From: Cyanobacteriota bacterium
GTDB lineage: Bacteria > Cyanobacteriota > Cyanobacteriia > PCC-6307 > Cyanobiaceae
DNA: 64,000 nt
Assembly: GCA_026389265.1 (NCBI GenBank)
Contig: JAPLIE010000043.1
Coordinates: 1-64,000, forward strand
Direction: 5' to 3'
Shown: positions 9,255 to 18,487 of the stretch, piece after piece
How positions within the stretch are numbered: position 1 is the stretch's first letter
Layout: each line of letters begins with the position of its first letter
The notes under the pieces: generated by a model
The model's input: the letters and a program-made list of their open reading frames with translations, nothing else
What the model was told of the DNA's origin: nothing
Database searches by the model: none
Position numbers and translations under genes: made by a program

Positions 9255-10172
9255 TCAGCCGTCCCCGAAGAACCAGCCATAGCTGTGGAGGCCGATCCCG
9301 AGCAGGTTCACACCGATGTAGCACACGGCGATCACCACCAGGCCAATCGCTGCCACCACCGCCGGGCGGCGTCCCTGCCAACCGCGGATCAGGCGGGTGT
9401 GGAGATAGGCGGCATAGACCAACCAGCAGATCAGGGCCCAGGTTTCCTTGGGATCCCAGCTCCACCAGCTGCCCCAGGCTTCATTGGCCCATACAGCGCC
9501 ACTCACCAGGCCCACGGAGAGCAGCAGAAAACCCACGGTGATCGTGCGGTAGCTCAGGCTGTCGAGCTGTTCGCTGAGGCGAAAGTTTCCTGAGCTGAGT
9601 TCAAGCTCGCCCCCGCCCGCGGCAGCCACACTCGCTTGCCGGTAACCGCCGCTGCCGATCGAACTGCTGCGCAACTCCAGCACTCCCTCGCGGTCCACAA
9701 GCAGAACGGCCACTGACAACAGCGAGCCAACCAGCAGGGCCGCATAGCTGAGCATGATCACGCTCACATGCATCACCAACCAACTGGAGCGCAGGGCCGG
9801 TACTAAGGGCGAGGCCTCCTGCAGCCGTTCCGGTAAGGCAAAACTGGCGAAAGCCACACAGCCCAGGGCCATGGGAGTGGCCGCTGCTGGCACGAGGGGA
9901 TTGGGCCAACTGCGCTCCACCAGCAATTGCACCAGCGTGCAGGCCCAGGCCAGGAAACAGAGGGATTCGTAGAGGTTGCTGATCGGGAAATGGCCCGACT
10001 CCCACCAACGCAACACCAGCTGGGCCGTGAGGCACAGGTTGGCCGCTGCCACCAGCAGGCGCACCCAGGGGCTGTTGCGGTCGCCGCTCAGGGCCCAGAA
10101 GGAGAGGGGCAGCACCAAGAGCAACAGGCCAAAAGCCAGAAGGCCAAGAGCCAGGACCGGATCGTTCACCAC
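9255..10172 (-). CDS. ccsA: cytochrome c biogenesis protein CcsA (system II haem handling)
   Basis: CcsA and its partner Ccs1 carry haem across the thylakoid membrane and attach it to c-type cytochromes. The 305-residue protein has about eight membrane segments and the diagnostic tryptophan-rich WWD motif near residue 235 ([18 protein letters not shown]). Conserved histidines include [13 protein letters not shown] and [10 protein letters not shown] non-conserved loop lies near residues 165-205. Some databases name this family CcsB. The ccs1/resB partner is not in the window. It lies 64 nt after the LptF/G-type gene on the same strand. Confidence 0.93.
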   Translation of the reverse strand: MVNDPVLALGLLAFGLLLLVLPLSFWALSGDRNSPWVRLLVAAANLCLTAQLVLRWWESGHFPISNLYESLCFLAWACTLVQLLVERSWPNPLVPAAATPMALGCVAFASFALPERLQEASPLVPALRSSWLVMHVSVIMLSYAALLVGSLLSVAVLLVDREGVLELRSSSIGSGGYRQASVAAAGGGELELSSGNFRLSEQLDSLSYRTITVGFLLLSVGLVSGAVWANEAWGSWWSWDPKETWALICWLVYAAYLHTRLIRGWQGRRPAVVAAIGLVVIAVCYIGVNLLGIGLHSYGWFFGDG

Positions 10173-10236
10173 ATGAACTCAGCTGACGCTCACTCTGCCG
10201 TGTGGCCGAGGCCGCGGCGAAGCTCCAAAGGGCGGG

Positions 10237-11442
10237 TCACCGGCTGGCCACCCGCAGCAGATGGAGGCCTCCCGCCATGCCGATCAGCACGGGGGACCAG
10301 GCAGCCAGAAGCGGAACCAGGGTTCCTGAGATTCCTAGCGAGCTGAAGATGAAGGACATCAGGTAATAGCCAAAAATCAGCAGCACGCTGATCCCGAATC
10401 CCTGGCTGCGGCTGGTGCGGTTGTAGGGCCTCACACCAAGGCTGCTTCCGATTAGGCCGAACACAAGGCAGATCGCCGGAAAAGCAAACTTCTCCTGAAT
10501 CCGCACCCGCATGCGGCGGGCCTCTTTGGCGTTGCCGGCCTCCTCATAGAGCCGCTCGGCCCGGCGGGCCTGGCCCACGGTCATGGCACCGGGATCGGTG
10601 GGAATCTTGGCCACCTCTAAGGGATTGCGGCTCAGGGGATAGAGATAGCGGTCAAAACGGGCCGAGGTTGTGGTGCCAGAAGCATCATCGAGATTGACAA
10701 TGTGGCCATTTCTGAACTCCCACATGCCCTGGGTTTCGTTCCAACGGCCGCTTTCAGCTGTGAGCATCTGCCGCTGGCCGCCCCTGGAAAAATCGATCAC
10801 GGTGACATCCAACATCTGCCCCTGCAGATACTTGCGCGAATAGAAGAGATGGGTGAGCTGCTTGATGCTCTCTCCTTCGAGTTGCTTGATGCGTCCAAAG
10901 CGAGAATAAAGAACATTATTGCCTGTTTCGGTGGTGAGAGCCTTGCCTAGCGCCACCTCCAACGTGTTGGTGGCCGCGAGATTGGCCTTCGGCACGATCA
11001 GATCATTGAACAGGAAGGTGAGCAGGCTCATCAGCACCGACAACACGAGGGCCGGCAGCACCATGCGGCTGGTGGAAACGCCCACGCTGCGCAGGGCCGT
11101 GAGTTCACTGTTTCCCGAGAGACTGCTGTAGGCCAACAGGGTGGCCATCAGGGTGGCCATCGGAAAGGCGAGCACCAGAAAACCCGGCAAGCGCAGCAGC
11201 AGCACCTGCATGGCCGCCAATAGGGGAAGGCCCGACTCGGCAACCCGGCGCACCAGCTCGAACACCACCCCCACCGAAAGAGAAACGGCGGTGAAGGCTG
11301 CGATTCCGAACAGCAACGGCCCCAGCAACTCCTTGATCAACCAGCGATCCATCAAGGGAATCCGGTTCCACCGCAACTGAGCGGACAATCGCTCCATGGG
11401 GATGGACCGCTGCAGTTTCTGGAGACGGGTGAAGGCGATCAC
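10237..11442 (-). CDS. LptF/LptG-family LPS export permease
   Basis: This is a YjgP/YjgQ-family permease (PF03739) of 401 residues. Membrane helices lie near residues 38-60, 75-100 and 125-150 (FGIAAFTAVSLSVG, LLLRLPGFLVLAFP), with three more at the C-terminus. A large periplasmic domain between them (FGRIKQLEGESIKQL, TAESGRWNETQGMWEF) resembles the LptF/G beta-jellyroll. It would work with LptB to extract LPS from the inner membrane. The GTG start at 11442 overlaps the lptB stop by 4 nt. ATG codons at 11397 and 11352 (MDRWLIKELL) are alternatives. Cyanobacteria usually encode one such protein, so I do not assign F or G. Confidence 0.88.
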   Translation of the reverse strand: MIAFTRLQKLQRSIPMERLSAQLRWNRIPLMDRWLIKELLGPLLFGIAAFTAVSLSVGVVFELVRRVAESGLPLLAAMQVLLLRLPGFLVLAFPMATLMATLLAYSSLSGNSELTALRSVGVSTSRMVLPALVLSVLMSLLTFLFNDLIVPKANLAATNTLEVALGKALTTETGNNVLYSRFGRIKQLEGESIKQLTHLFYSRKYLQGQMLDVTVIDFSRGGQRQMLTAESGRWNETQGMWEFRNGHIVNLDDASGTTTSARFDRYLYPLSRNPLEVAKIPTDPGAMTVGQARRAERLYEEAGNAKEARRMRVRIQEKFAFPAICLVFGLIGSSLGVRPYNRTSRSQGFGISVLLIFGYYLMSFIFSSLGISGTLVPLLAAWSPVLIGMAGGLHLLRVASR

Positions 11443-12167
11443 AGCTGGAAGGCCTCGCCGAGATAATGGCGCCGCACCAGCGGATCCTGCGCCATGGCCT
11501 CGGAGCTGCCGGAGGCCAGGATTCTTCCCTCGGTGAGGATGTAGGCGCGATCGGTGATCGCCAAGGTCTCCCGCACGTTGTGGTCAGTGATCAGCACACC
11601 CATGCCCCGGATGCGCAGGCCATCAATGAGGGCCTGAAGATCGGCCACCGCCAGGGGATCGACACCGGCAAAGGGTTCATCGAGCAGCAGATAGCGGGGG
11701 CCCTTCTCTCCCACGGCCAGGGCACGGGCCACCTCACAGCGGCGGCGTTCTCCGCCGGACAACTGATAGCCCTTGCGGTGCTGAAAAGGCACCAGATGGA
11801 AATCCTGGATGAGGCTGTCCAGCCGCTCTCGCCGCATGGAGGGGGGTGTGCCGCTCTCCTGCAGGGCCAGCTGGAGGTTTTCGCGCACCGTGAGCGAGCG
11901 GAACACACTGGCCTCCTGAGGGAGGTAACCGATGCCGAGACGGGCACGCTGTGGCATCGGCAATCGGGTGACCGAGAGGCCATCGAGGCGAACATCTCCC
12001 CGGTCGGGCCGCAACAGACCAGTGACGATGTTGAAGGTGGTGGTCTTGCCGGCGCCATTGGGCCCGAGCAGGCCCACCACCTCGCCTGGATGCAGCTCCA
12101 CACTCACGCCATTCACCAGGGTGCGCCCCCCGAGGGAGATCGCCACCTGATCCAGATTCAGGCTCAT
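11439..12167 (-). CDS. lptB: LPS export ABC transporter ATP-binding protein
   Basis: This 242-residue ABC ATPase powers LPS transport to the outer membrane. It contains Walker A GPNGAGKTTT at 35-44, the Q-loop in GYLPQEASVFRSLTV, the signature LSGGERRRCEVARAL, Walker B YLLLDEPFAGVDP and the switch histidine in VLITDHNV. The LptB-specific stretches GYLPQEAS and DEPFAGVDPLAV set it apart from generic importers. Start ATG is at 12167. It overlaps the LptA-like gene upstream and the LptF/G permease downstream by 4 nt each, indicating one translationally coupled module. Confidence 0.94.
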   Translation of the reverse strand: MSLNLDQVAISLGGRTLVNGVSVELHPGEVVGLLGPNGAGKTTTFNIVTGLLRPDRGDVRLDGLSVTRLPMPQRARLGIGYLPQEASVFRSLTVRENLQLALQESGTPPSMRRERLDSLIQDFHLVPFQHRKGYQLSGGERRRCEVARALAVGEKGPRYLLLDEPFAGVDPLAVADLQALIDGLRIRGMGVLITDHNVRETLAITDRAYILTEGRILASGSSEAMAQDPLVRRHYLGEAFQL

Positions 12168-12787
12168 GGCATCGGCGGGCGGGCTGCTGGAGCGGAGGGC
12201 GATTGAAGCCGGATCTTGCTGAGCACCTGCCGACCCGAAGCCGGTTCGGCCTGAAGCCGCTCGCTACCCAGCTGATAGACCAGCCGCTCGGCCTTAATCC
12301 GCTGGCCGTCCGCATCGACCACCTCCACATCCCCACTCAGCACCAGGCGCGCCTCCTTCGAGAAATACTGGGCCTGGCGTGATGTGGCCACCATCCCCTT
12401 CTCCGGATAAACAATCCGCACATTCCCCGTGGCCGTGACGATGCCGGTGCGGTTGTCGGCCTGCTGGCGATCCGATTCGATCGTGACCATGCCAGCCCCC
12501 GCAGCCGGGACAGCGGGATCGGTCGCCCGGACTGCTGCTGATGACGGGGTTGCGGGCGGGCTTGTCTCGCCGGACGCCGCACCCTGGGGCCTGGGCAGGA
12601 GGGGTGCCGCAGGCGTGGAGAGACCATCCGACTGAGCCTGAGCCCAAGAAAGCCGGGATGAAGAGGACCAAACCAGCAGAGCCAGGCCCAGCAGCAAGGC
12701 GCCAGCCCTTGGCCCCGGAACTGCTGCTGTGGCGCGCTTGGGTGACGGCAAGGTGATGGAAATCGAGAATTCGACCAATCGATTCAA
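12164..12787 (-). CDS. LptA/OstA-like periplasmic LPS transport protein
   Basis: The 207-residue protein has a signal-like hydrophobic segment (GALLLGLALLVWSSS, residues 28-43) and a Pro/Ala-rich linker. It ends in an OstA/LptA N-terminal-type domain from about residue 98 (VTIESDRQQADNRTGIV, ATGNVRIVYPEKGMVA, RLVLSGDVEVVDADGQRI, KAERLVYQL). LptA forms the periplasmic bridge for LPS. The start is TTG at 12787, overlapping the DUF309 stop as TTGA, which supports it. The order LptA-like, LptB, LptF/G with short overlaps argues that it belongs to the export machine. The long linker is unusual for LptA. Confidence 0.8.
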   Translation of the reverse strand: MNRLVEFSISITLPSPKRATAAVPGPRAGALLLGLALLVWSSSSRLSWAQAQSDGLSTPAAPLLPRPQGAASGETSPPATPSSAAVRATDPAVPAAGAGMVTIESDRQQADNRTGIVTATGNVRIVYPEKGMVATSRQAQYFSKEARLVLSGDVEVVDADGQRIKAERLVYQLGSERLQAEPASGRQVLSKIRLQSPSAPAARPPMP

Positions 12788-13185
12788 TTTACCGTTGGCT
12801 CCTGCGGGGATGCCCGGCGCAGGCTGGGAGCTGGAAGGTCATCCAGCGGTTGCTGCTGCTGGAGGGCCTCAAGGAAACGGGCACTGTTGCTGCGAAGCAG
12901 GGCAAGGTCGAAGCCGAGGGCGCCATCACCGCAGGGTGACAACCGTCCCAGACCTTCCCCCAGCAATACCGTGGCACCCCGGAGGTTTCCCCGTTCGCGG
13001 TGCAGATGGGCGACAGCAATCTGGAGTATGCCCTGGAGCTCCGTGCGTTCAGGCTCCAGGGTTTCGTGCCAGAGGGCCTCGAAGCCATCGTGGCAGGCAT
13101 ACCACTCACCATGGTTGAACTGATCCACAGCGTCCAGCAGGCGGGGATCGCCGGCCAGATCAGGCTCGCCGGCGATGGGGTCCAA
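12784..13185 (-). CDS. DUF309 family protein
   Basis: This 133-residue helical protein belongs to DUF309 (PF03745). The conserved face is FNHGEWYACHDGFEALWHE and QGILQIAVAHLHRERGN, with repeated His and Glu residues that look suited to metal binding. The biochemical role of the family is unknown. The TTG start at 13185 lies 5 nt after the typA stop, and its own stop overlaps the TTG of the LptA-like gene, so typA, DUF309 and the LPS genes may share one transcript. Confidence 0.85.
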   Translation of the reverse strand: MDPIAGEPDLAGDPRLLDAVDQFNHGEWYACHDGFEALWHETLEPERTELQGILQIAVAHLHRERGNLRGATVLLGEGLGRLSPCGDGALGFDLALLRSNSARFLEALQQQQPLDDLPAPSLRRASPQEPTVN

Positions 13186-13190
13186 GGGAT

Positions 13191-14999
13191 TCAGCGCTTG
13201 GCGGGTTTGCGGGCCGGCAGCTTGCGCAACCGGATCGACTCGGGGGTGACCTCAAGCATTTCATCGGGGCCGATGTACTCGAGAGCCCGTTCCAGGGTCA
13301 TCTGGACAGGGGCTTGCAGGGTGTCGAGTTCCTCAGCACCGGCTGAGCGGATGTTGGTGAGCTGTTTGGCCTTGCAAACATTGATCTCCATATCCTGAGG
13401 GCGGTTGTTTTCGCCGATGATCATCCCCTTGTACACCTTGGTGGTGGGGGTGATGAAGAATTGGCCGCGATCCTCGGCGTTCTTGAGGGCATAGAAGGTG
13501 GCAGTACCCTCCTCGAAAGCAATCAGAACACCGTTACGGCGGGTGTCGAAGTGACCCTGCATCGGGCGGTAGTCGAGGAAAGAATGGCTCATGATTCCCT
13601 CGCCGCGCGTGGCACGGATGAAGTCGCCTCGGAAGCCAATCAGCCCCCTGGAAGGAACCACGAATTCGAGCTGGGTACGGCCGTCGTTGGTGTTTTCCAT
13701 GTTTTGCATCTCACCTTTGCGGATGCCGAGCTTTTCAATGCAGGTGCCCACTGACTCCTCCGGCACATCCAGCACCAGGGTTTCAAAGGGTTCGTTAGGG
13801 CTGCCATCGATGGTGCGGTAGATAACTTGGGGTTGGCTTACCTGGAACTCGAAGCCCTCCCGGCGCATGGTTTCAATCAAAATTCCGAGGTGGAGCTCGC
13901 CCCGGCCGCTCACCGACCAGCGATCAGGTGAATCGGTGTCTTCCACCCGCAGGGCCACGTTGGTGAGCAGTTCCTTCTGCAACCGATCGCGGATCTGACG
14001 GCTGGTCACGAATTTGCCTTCCTTGCCTGCAAAGGGTGAATCGTTCACCACAAAAGTCATTTGCAGGGTTGGTTCGTCCACCTTGATCAGGGGGAGGGCT
14101 TCCGGGTGATCGGGACAGGCGATGGTCTCGCCGATGTTGACCTCATCAAATCCGGCCACGGCCACCAAATCACCGGCACTCGCTTGCTCGATCTCAACGC
14201 GCGCAAGACCCTTGAAGCCCAACAGCTTAGAAATGCGGCCGCGCTTAATCGAGCCGTCATCGCGGATCAAGGCGGCAGGCTGGCCTGCCCGGATGGTGCC
14301 GTTGTGAATACGGCCGATCATGATACGTCCGAGAAAATCGCTGTAATCGAGCGTGGTGACCTGCAGTTGCAGGGGCTTGTTGGGATCGCCGACTGGGGGC
14401 GGCACATGGCGGAGGATAGCCTCAAAGAGCGGTTTCATCGTGTCGCTCTCGGTCTTCATATCGGGTTTGGCATAACCACTCATGCCGCTACCGAATAGGT
14501 AGGTGAAGTCGCACTGGTCGTCGTCGGCTCCGAGCTCGAGAAAGAGATCGAGAACTTTGTCGACAGCCTGCTCAGGATCGACTCTGGCTCGGTCGATTTT
14601 ATTCACGAAAACAATCGGACGCAGACCTTTTTCAAGGGCTTTTTTGAGCACGAATCGAGTTTGGGGCATGGGCCCCTCATTGGCGTCCACGATCAGCAGA
14701 CAACCATCCACCATGCCCAGCACCCGCTCCACTTCACCGACAAAATCGGCGTGGCCGGGTGTGTCTACAATATTGATACGAATTCCATTGTAATCAACGG
14801 CTGTATTCTTTGAAAGAATCGTGATGCCGCGCTCCCGCTCCAGATCATTGGAATCGAGAATGCAGGTCGGCACCGCCTCGCCTTCGCGGAAGATTCCCGA
14901 CTGGTTGAGCAGGGCATCCACCAAGGTGGTCTTGCCGTGGTCGACGTGGGCAATGATCGCGATATTGCGAATCAGGGCGCCTTTGGCTTCGCCGCTCAT
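13191..14999 (-). CDS. typA: translational GTPase TypA/BipA
   Basis: TypA is a ribosome-associated GTPase involved in ribosome assembly and stress adaptation. The 602-residue length is typical. G1 is AHVDHGKT at 17-24. G2 is ERERGITI, G3 DTPGHADF and G4 NKIDR. EF-G-like domains follow with [19 protein letters not shown] and the TypA C-terminal domain [21 protein letters not shown]. The start is ATG at 14999 ([14 protein letters not shown]). An in-frame extension to 15152 is basic, Pro-rich and unsupported. The 231 nt between it and the VanY-type gene hold no feature I recognise. Confidence 0.96.
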   Translation of the reverse strand: MSGEAKGALIRNIAIIAHVDHGKTTLVDALLNQSGIFREGEAVPTCILDSNDLERERGITILSKNTAVDYNGIRINIVDTPGHADFVGEVERVLGMVDGCLLIVDANEGPMPQTRFVLKKALEKGLRPIVFVNKIDRARVDPEQAVDKVLDLFLELGADDDQCDFTYLFGSGMSGYAKPDMKTESDTMKPLFEAILRHVPPPVGDPNKPLQLQVTTLDYSDFLGRIMIGRIHNGTIRAGQPAALIRDDGSIKRGRISKLLGFKGLARVEIEQASAGDLVAVAGFDEVNIGETIACPDHPEALPLIKVDEPTLQMTFVVNDSPFAGKEGKFVTSRQIRDRLQKELLTNVALRVEDTDSPDRWSVSGRGELHLGILIETMRREGFEFQVSQPQVIYRTIDGSPNEPFETLVLDVPEESVGTCIEKLGIRKGEMQNMENTNDGRTQLEFVVPSRGLIGFRGDFIRATRGEGIMSHSFLDYRPMQGHFDTRRNGVLIAFEEGTATFYALKNAEDRGQFFITPTTKVYKGMIIGENNRPQDMEINVCKAKQLTNIRSAGAEELDTLQAPVQMTLERALEYIGPDEMLEVTPESIRLRKLPARKPAKR

Positions 15000-15230
15000 G
15001 GGGCCTGGGTCCTCAAGGGGTAGGGGTGTTGGCGTCTGCCCGGGTGACGCCGCGTCGCGCGTTCCTAATCCGTGGGCATGTGGCAGCGGAAGAAAATGCT
15101 GCTCGGGCTGGATCGAGACCTGAGCTCCTGTCGTCACCCTGGTTTGAAGCACCCAGCGATGGGCATTTCAAGGAGCAAGCCGGAGTTCTGAAGCGATTCT
15201 TGATTCTATAACAGTAAGCGCCCAAGGCGG

Positions 15231-16124
15231 TTAAGGGAGATTCCGGCTGAGGCGATGGGCCGGCTCAAACAGCCGCAGGGCCTCGGTGGACCCCTCAAAT
15301 CGCCAGTGCCAGGGCTCGTAGCTCACCCCTTGGCGGTTCTGAGCGGGAAAGGAGAGCCGAAAATGAAACCGCACGGCGTTGGCCTTGAGCCAGGCATAGG
15401 CATCCGTCGTCTCGAAGCTGGTGGAGAGGTTGGTCTGGGGGCTGCGCCCATCGCCGAGATCGACAGCAAAACCTGTGCTGTGCTCGGAAAACCCTGGCGG
15501 AGCACTGACCCGGGCGCGCTCCTCAGGGCTCTGGTTGCGTTCGGCACCCACCACAAAGAAGAGATGACGCTGCAGGGCCAGACTGCGGAAGGCACTAATC
15601 ACCGTGAGTTGAACCCCATCAGCGGCAGCGGCACGCTGCATGGCAAGCAATTGGCGAGCCGCTTCCTCTCTCAACTCGAGCCCGGACGCGAAAGTGACCA
15701 GGCTGGCCGCCGGGGCTTCGGGATAGGGAAAGTGGCCGAGCAGCCGTCCATCGGCCGCCAATCTTGTGTTCAGGCCCGCCACTGGGGGCGGGACCAACCA
15801 GGGCCGTAGGGGCCCTAGAACCAACGCGACGGCCAAGGATCCCACCACCAAGCTGCCGAGCAGTCCCCAGCGAAAACGGCTGGCGAGGCTCGTCTGGGTG
15901 CTGGCCGGCGGTCGACTGCGGCGAGCCAAAGGGATGTCCGCTGCACTGCCCCCCCGACCCCCGGGCTCCCGCCCGCTTGAGCTGGCTGCGCGGCGCCCGC
16001 TCCTGGCTTGGGCGCTCGGGGCCGAACCGCGCGGGGGTGAATCTCGGCCGGAGGCTCGCGGGGACACGCCGGGAAGGGTGGGTGGTTGGATGTTAAGACG
16101 CTGTTGCCGAACTCCAAGCAACAC
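15231..16124 (-). CDS. VanY-type D-alanyl-D-alanine carboxypeptidase (M15B)
   Basis: The protein is predicted to trim the terminal D-Ala of peptidoglycan stem peptides in the periplasm. It has 297 residues. The N-terminal ~80 residues are Arg/Pro/Ser-rich, then comes one membrane anchor (WGLLGSLVVGSLAVALVL, about 86-103). The M15B catalytic domain has SAFRSLALQRHLF, zinc ligands in SEHSTGFAVDLGDG and the catalytic HxH-type EPWHWRF. The GTG start at 16124 is the most upstream option, and a shorter start cannot be excluded because the N-terminus is low complexity. It diverges from chlP across about 56 nt. A VanX-type dipeptidase lies near 25.0 kb. Confidence 0.87.
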   Translation of the reverse strand: MLLGVRQQRLNIQPPTLPGVSPRASGRDSPPRGSAPSAQARSGRRAASSSGREPGGRGGSAADIPLARRSRPPASTQTSLASRFRWGLLGSLVVGSLAVALVLGPLRPWLVPPPVAGLNTRLAADGRLLGHFPYPEAPAASLVTFASGLELREEAARQLLAMQRAAAADGVQLTVISAFRSLALQRHLFFVVGAERNQSPEERARVSAPPGFSEHSTGFAVDLGDGRSPQTNLSTSFETTDAYAWLKANAVRFHFRLSFPAQNRQGVSYEPWHWRFEGSTEALRLFEPAHRLSRNLP

Positions 16125-16180
16125 GATGGTTGGCGGTGTTAGCTTCTGTGTGAGAACCCTTGGCTGGAGCTGGTTTCAAG

Positions 16181-17584
16181 ATGTTGCGCGTTGCGGTTGT
16201 CGGGGGCGGCCCCAGCGGATCCTGTGCTGCGGAAGTTCTGGCCAAAGCTGGAATTGAAACCTGGCTGTTTGAGCGGAAGCTGGATAACGCCAAACCCTGT
16301 GGTGGGGCGATTCCCCTTTGCATGGTGTCGGAATTCGACCTGCCCGAGTCGATCATCGATCGCAAGGTGCGCAACATGAAGATGATCTCCCCCTCCAACC
16401 GCGAGGTGGACATCCATCTCGACAACAATGCCGAATACATCGGCATGTGCCGGCGTGAGGTGATGGATGCTTTCCTGCGCGATCGGGCCGCCTCCCTCGG
16501 AACCCAGCTGGTCAATGGCCTGGTCACGAAGATTGACACCGGCGCGAACCGGCAGGGCCCTTACACCCTCACTTATTCCGACTATGCCGCTGGTGAAGCG
16601 ACCGGCGAAACCAAGACGTTGGAAGTGGACCTGATCGTGGGCGCCGATGGTGCTAACAGCCGCGTGGCCAAGGCGATGGATGCGGGCGACTACAACGTGG
16701 CCATCGCCTTCCAGGAGCGGATCAAGCTGCCGCCGGAAGAGATGAAGTATTACGAAAATCTTGCAGAAATGTATGTGGGCACCGATGTTTCCCCCGATTT
16801 CTACGCCTGGGTCTTTCCGAAATATGATCATGTGGCGGTGGGAACCGGCACCATGCAGAAAAACCAGGCCCTGATTAAGGGTCTGCAGCAGGGCATCCGC
16901 GAGCGAGCCAGCAATCGACTTCTCAAGGGCGAAGTGATCAAGGTGGAAGCCCATCCGATTCCAGAACATCCCCGGCCACGCCGCGTTGTGGGGCGGATGG
17001 CACTGGTCGGAGATGCTGCCGGCTATGTGACCAAGAGTTCCGGCGAGGGCATCTATTTCGCGGCGAAGAGCGGTCGGATGTGTGCCGAGGAGATCGTGGC
17101 AGCCAGCCAGGGCGGGCAGCGCATTCCCACGGAAGCCGATCTGAAGGTGTATATCAAAAAGTGGGACAAAAAATATGGTCCTACTTATAAAGTTCTAGAG
17201 ATTTTGCAGAACATATTTTATAGTAATGACGCCGCCCGCGAAGCTTTCGTGGAGATGTGCGACGACAAGGATGTGCAACGTCTCACCTTCGACAGCTATC
17301 TCTACAAGCGGGTGGTTGCGATGAATCCCTGGCAGCAACTCAAGCTAACCTTCCTCACCCTCACCGCCGTGCTGCGGGGCCAAGCGCTGGCGCCTTCCTC
17401 CTATAGCCCGGTGGCCAGTGCTGTACGCAGCCCCGAAGAAGTTGAGGCGATGGAGGCTGTGAGCGCGATCAAGGGCGGGATTCGGGTGAAACGGCCCGAA
17501 GCCAAGACACACCCTTCCTCCGCAACCCCTGGAGAAGCGGACTCCAAGGAGAGCCGCGAGCCGGTGCTGGCGGGCAAGCCCTGA
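16181..17584 (+). CDS. chlP: geranylgeranyl diphosphate/geranylgeranyl-chlorophyll reductase
   Basis: ChlP reduces the geranylgeranyl chain to phytyl for chlorophyll a and tocopherol with NADPH. The 467-residue flavoprotein begins with a dinucleotide fold MLRVAVVGGGPSGSCAAEVL. It has KPCGGAIPLC (substrate-side Cys), GADGANSRVAKAMDAG and the flavin motif VGDAAGYVTKSSGEGIYFA. The C-terminal tail from about residue 425 is charged and variable. The start is ATG at 16181. An in-frame ATG seven codons earlier (MAGAGFK) is possible but falls outside the usual family start. Downstream is a hairpin shared with the convergent ABC operon. Confidence 0.96.
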   Translation: MLRVAVVGGGPSGSCAAEVLAKAGIETWLFERKLDNAKPCGGAIPLCMVSEFDLPESIIDRKVRNMKMISPSNREVDIHLDNNAEYIGMCRREVMDAFLRDRAASLGTQLVNGLVTKIDTGANRQGPYTLTYSDYAAGEATGETKTLEVDLIVGADGANSRVAKAMDAGDYNVAIAFQERIKLPPEEMKYYENLAEMYVGTDVSPDFYAWVFPKYDHVAVGTGTMQKNQALIKGLQQGIRERASNRLLKGEVIKVEAHPIPEHPRPRRVVGRMALVGDAAGYVTKSSGEGIYFAAKSGRMCAEEIVAASQGGQRIPTEADLKVYIKKWDKKYGPTYKVLEILQNIFYSNDAAREAFVEMCDDKDVQRLTFDSYLYKRVVAMNPWQQLKLTFLTLTAVLRGQALAPSSYSPVASAVRSPEEVEAMEAVSAIKGGIRVKRPEAKTHPSSATPGEADSKESREPVLAGKP

Positions 17585-17664
17585 GGGTTCAAAAGCCAAT
17601 CCGCCGCTGGTGGGGACAACCTCCGCTCAATGCCCAAGCCGCTGCTGCTTCAAGAGATAACCTC

Positions 17665-17686
17665 AGCTGAGCTGACCGGCTCAGCT
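17665..17686. terminator. hairpin between convergent chlP and ABC permease genes
   Basis: A perfect 8-bp stem, AGCTGAGC (17665-17672) and GCTCAGCT (17679-17686), encloses a 6-nt loop and overlaps the stop codon of the minus-strand permease. No T tract follows on either strand. It may be a weak terminator or a 3'-end stabiliser. Confidence 0.35.
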
Positions 17687-18487
17687 CGAGGCTGAGGTGT
17701 AGTGGCGAAGGGCCAGCCTCCAGAGGGCTCGGCTACCCACCACGCTCAACCCTGCCAAAACCAGTCCTGCCAGCAACGATCCGCCACTGGCCAATCCCAG
17801 AATCGCCTCAGCTGGCACGGTGGTGAGAAAGGCCACCGGCAAGATGGTGCTGAACACCACCCGAAGCGCTGGGGGATAGGCGCTGACGGGGAATTGCCCA
17901 GCGGCCAGCAGGCTCCGGAGCACCTCGGTGGCATTCCAGATTTTCACGAACCAGATGCTGGTGGCCGCCAGCACGAACCAGAGGCTGTACAGAATGGTGA
18001 TGCCAGCCAGAACCATCAGGCCGCCGGTGAGCAAGGCGGTGGTATGGGGTTTGGCGCCGGAGCGGATCGTTCCCACCACCACCAGGGCAAGACCGAGCAC
18101 CATCTCCGGCAGGCCCCAGGGAGAAAGGGTGCGCAACGACAACCAGATCTGGGAATCCATCGGCTTGAGCAACACAAAGTCGAGGCCGCCGCTCTGAACC
18201 TGTTTCACCAGGTTGCCTAGATTTGGTCGCAGCAAGGTGCTCGAAAATCCATTCAGCAGCGTGTAGATGCCCAGCACCACCAGGGCCGCATTCCAGCTCC
18301 ATCCCCCCAGCTGTTGACCGCGACCGAAGAACAGCGACAGCGTGAACAGGCTGCCCGTCAGGGTGATGAGCGTGGCCGCCACCTCAATCAGCAAATTGAG
18401 CTGATATTCCATTTCGGCCGCCAGGGAGGAGGACCAAAAGCGGGCGATGCTGCGAGCATGTCGACGGATGGTGGAGGTCGATCCCAT
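17681..18487 (-). CDS. ABC-2-type export permease (DUF990-like), second subunit
   Basis: This 268-residue protein has six predicted membrane segments (LLIEVAATLITLTGSLFTLS, ALVVLGIYTLL, MVLGLALVVVGTI, GGLMVLAGITILYSLWF, AILGLASGGSLLAGLVLAG) and the cytoplasmic sequence VQSGGLDFVLLKPMDSQIW that is typical of the DUF990/ABC2_membrane_6 group. ATG at 18487 shares its A with the stop of the upstream permease (TGATG), so the two subunits are translationally coupled. They would form a heterodimeric channel with the ATPase encoded upstream. The substrate is not evident. A Synechocystis exporter of this type was linked to viologen resistance. Confidence 0.83.
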   Translation of the reverse strand: MGSTSTIRRHARSIARFWSSSLAAEMEYQLNLLIEVAATLITLTGSLFTLSLFFGRGQQLGGWSWNAALVVLGIYTLLNGFSSTLLRPNLGNLVKQVQSGGLDFVLLKPMDSQIWLSLRTLSPWGLPEMVLGLALVVVGTIRSGAKPHTTALLTGGLMVLAGITILYSLWFVLAATSIWFVKIWNATEVLRSLLAAGQFPVSAYPPALRVVFSTILPVAFLTTVPAEAILGLASGGSLLAGLVLAGLSVVGSRALWRLALRHYTSASS

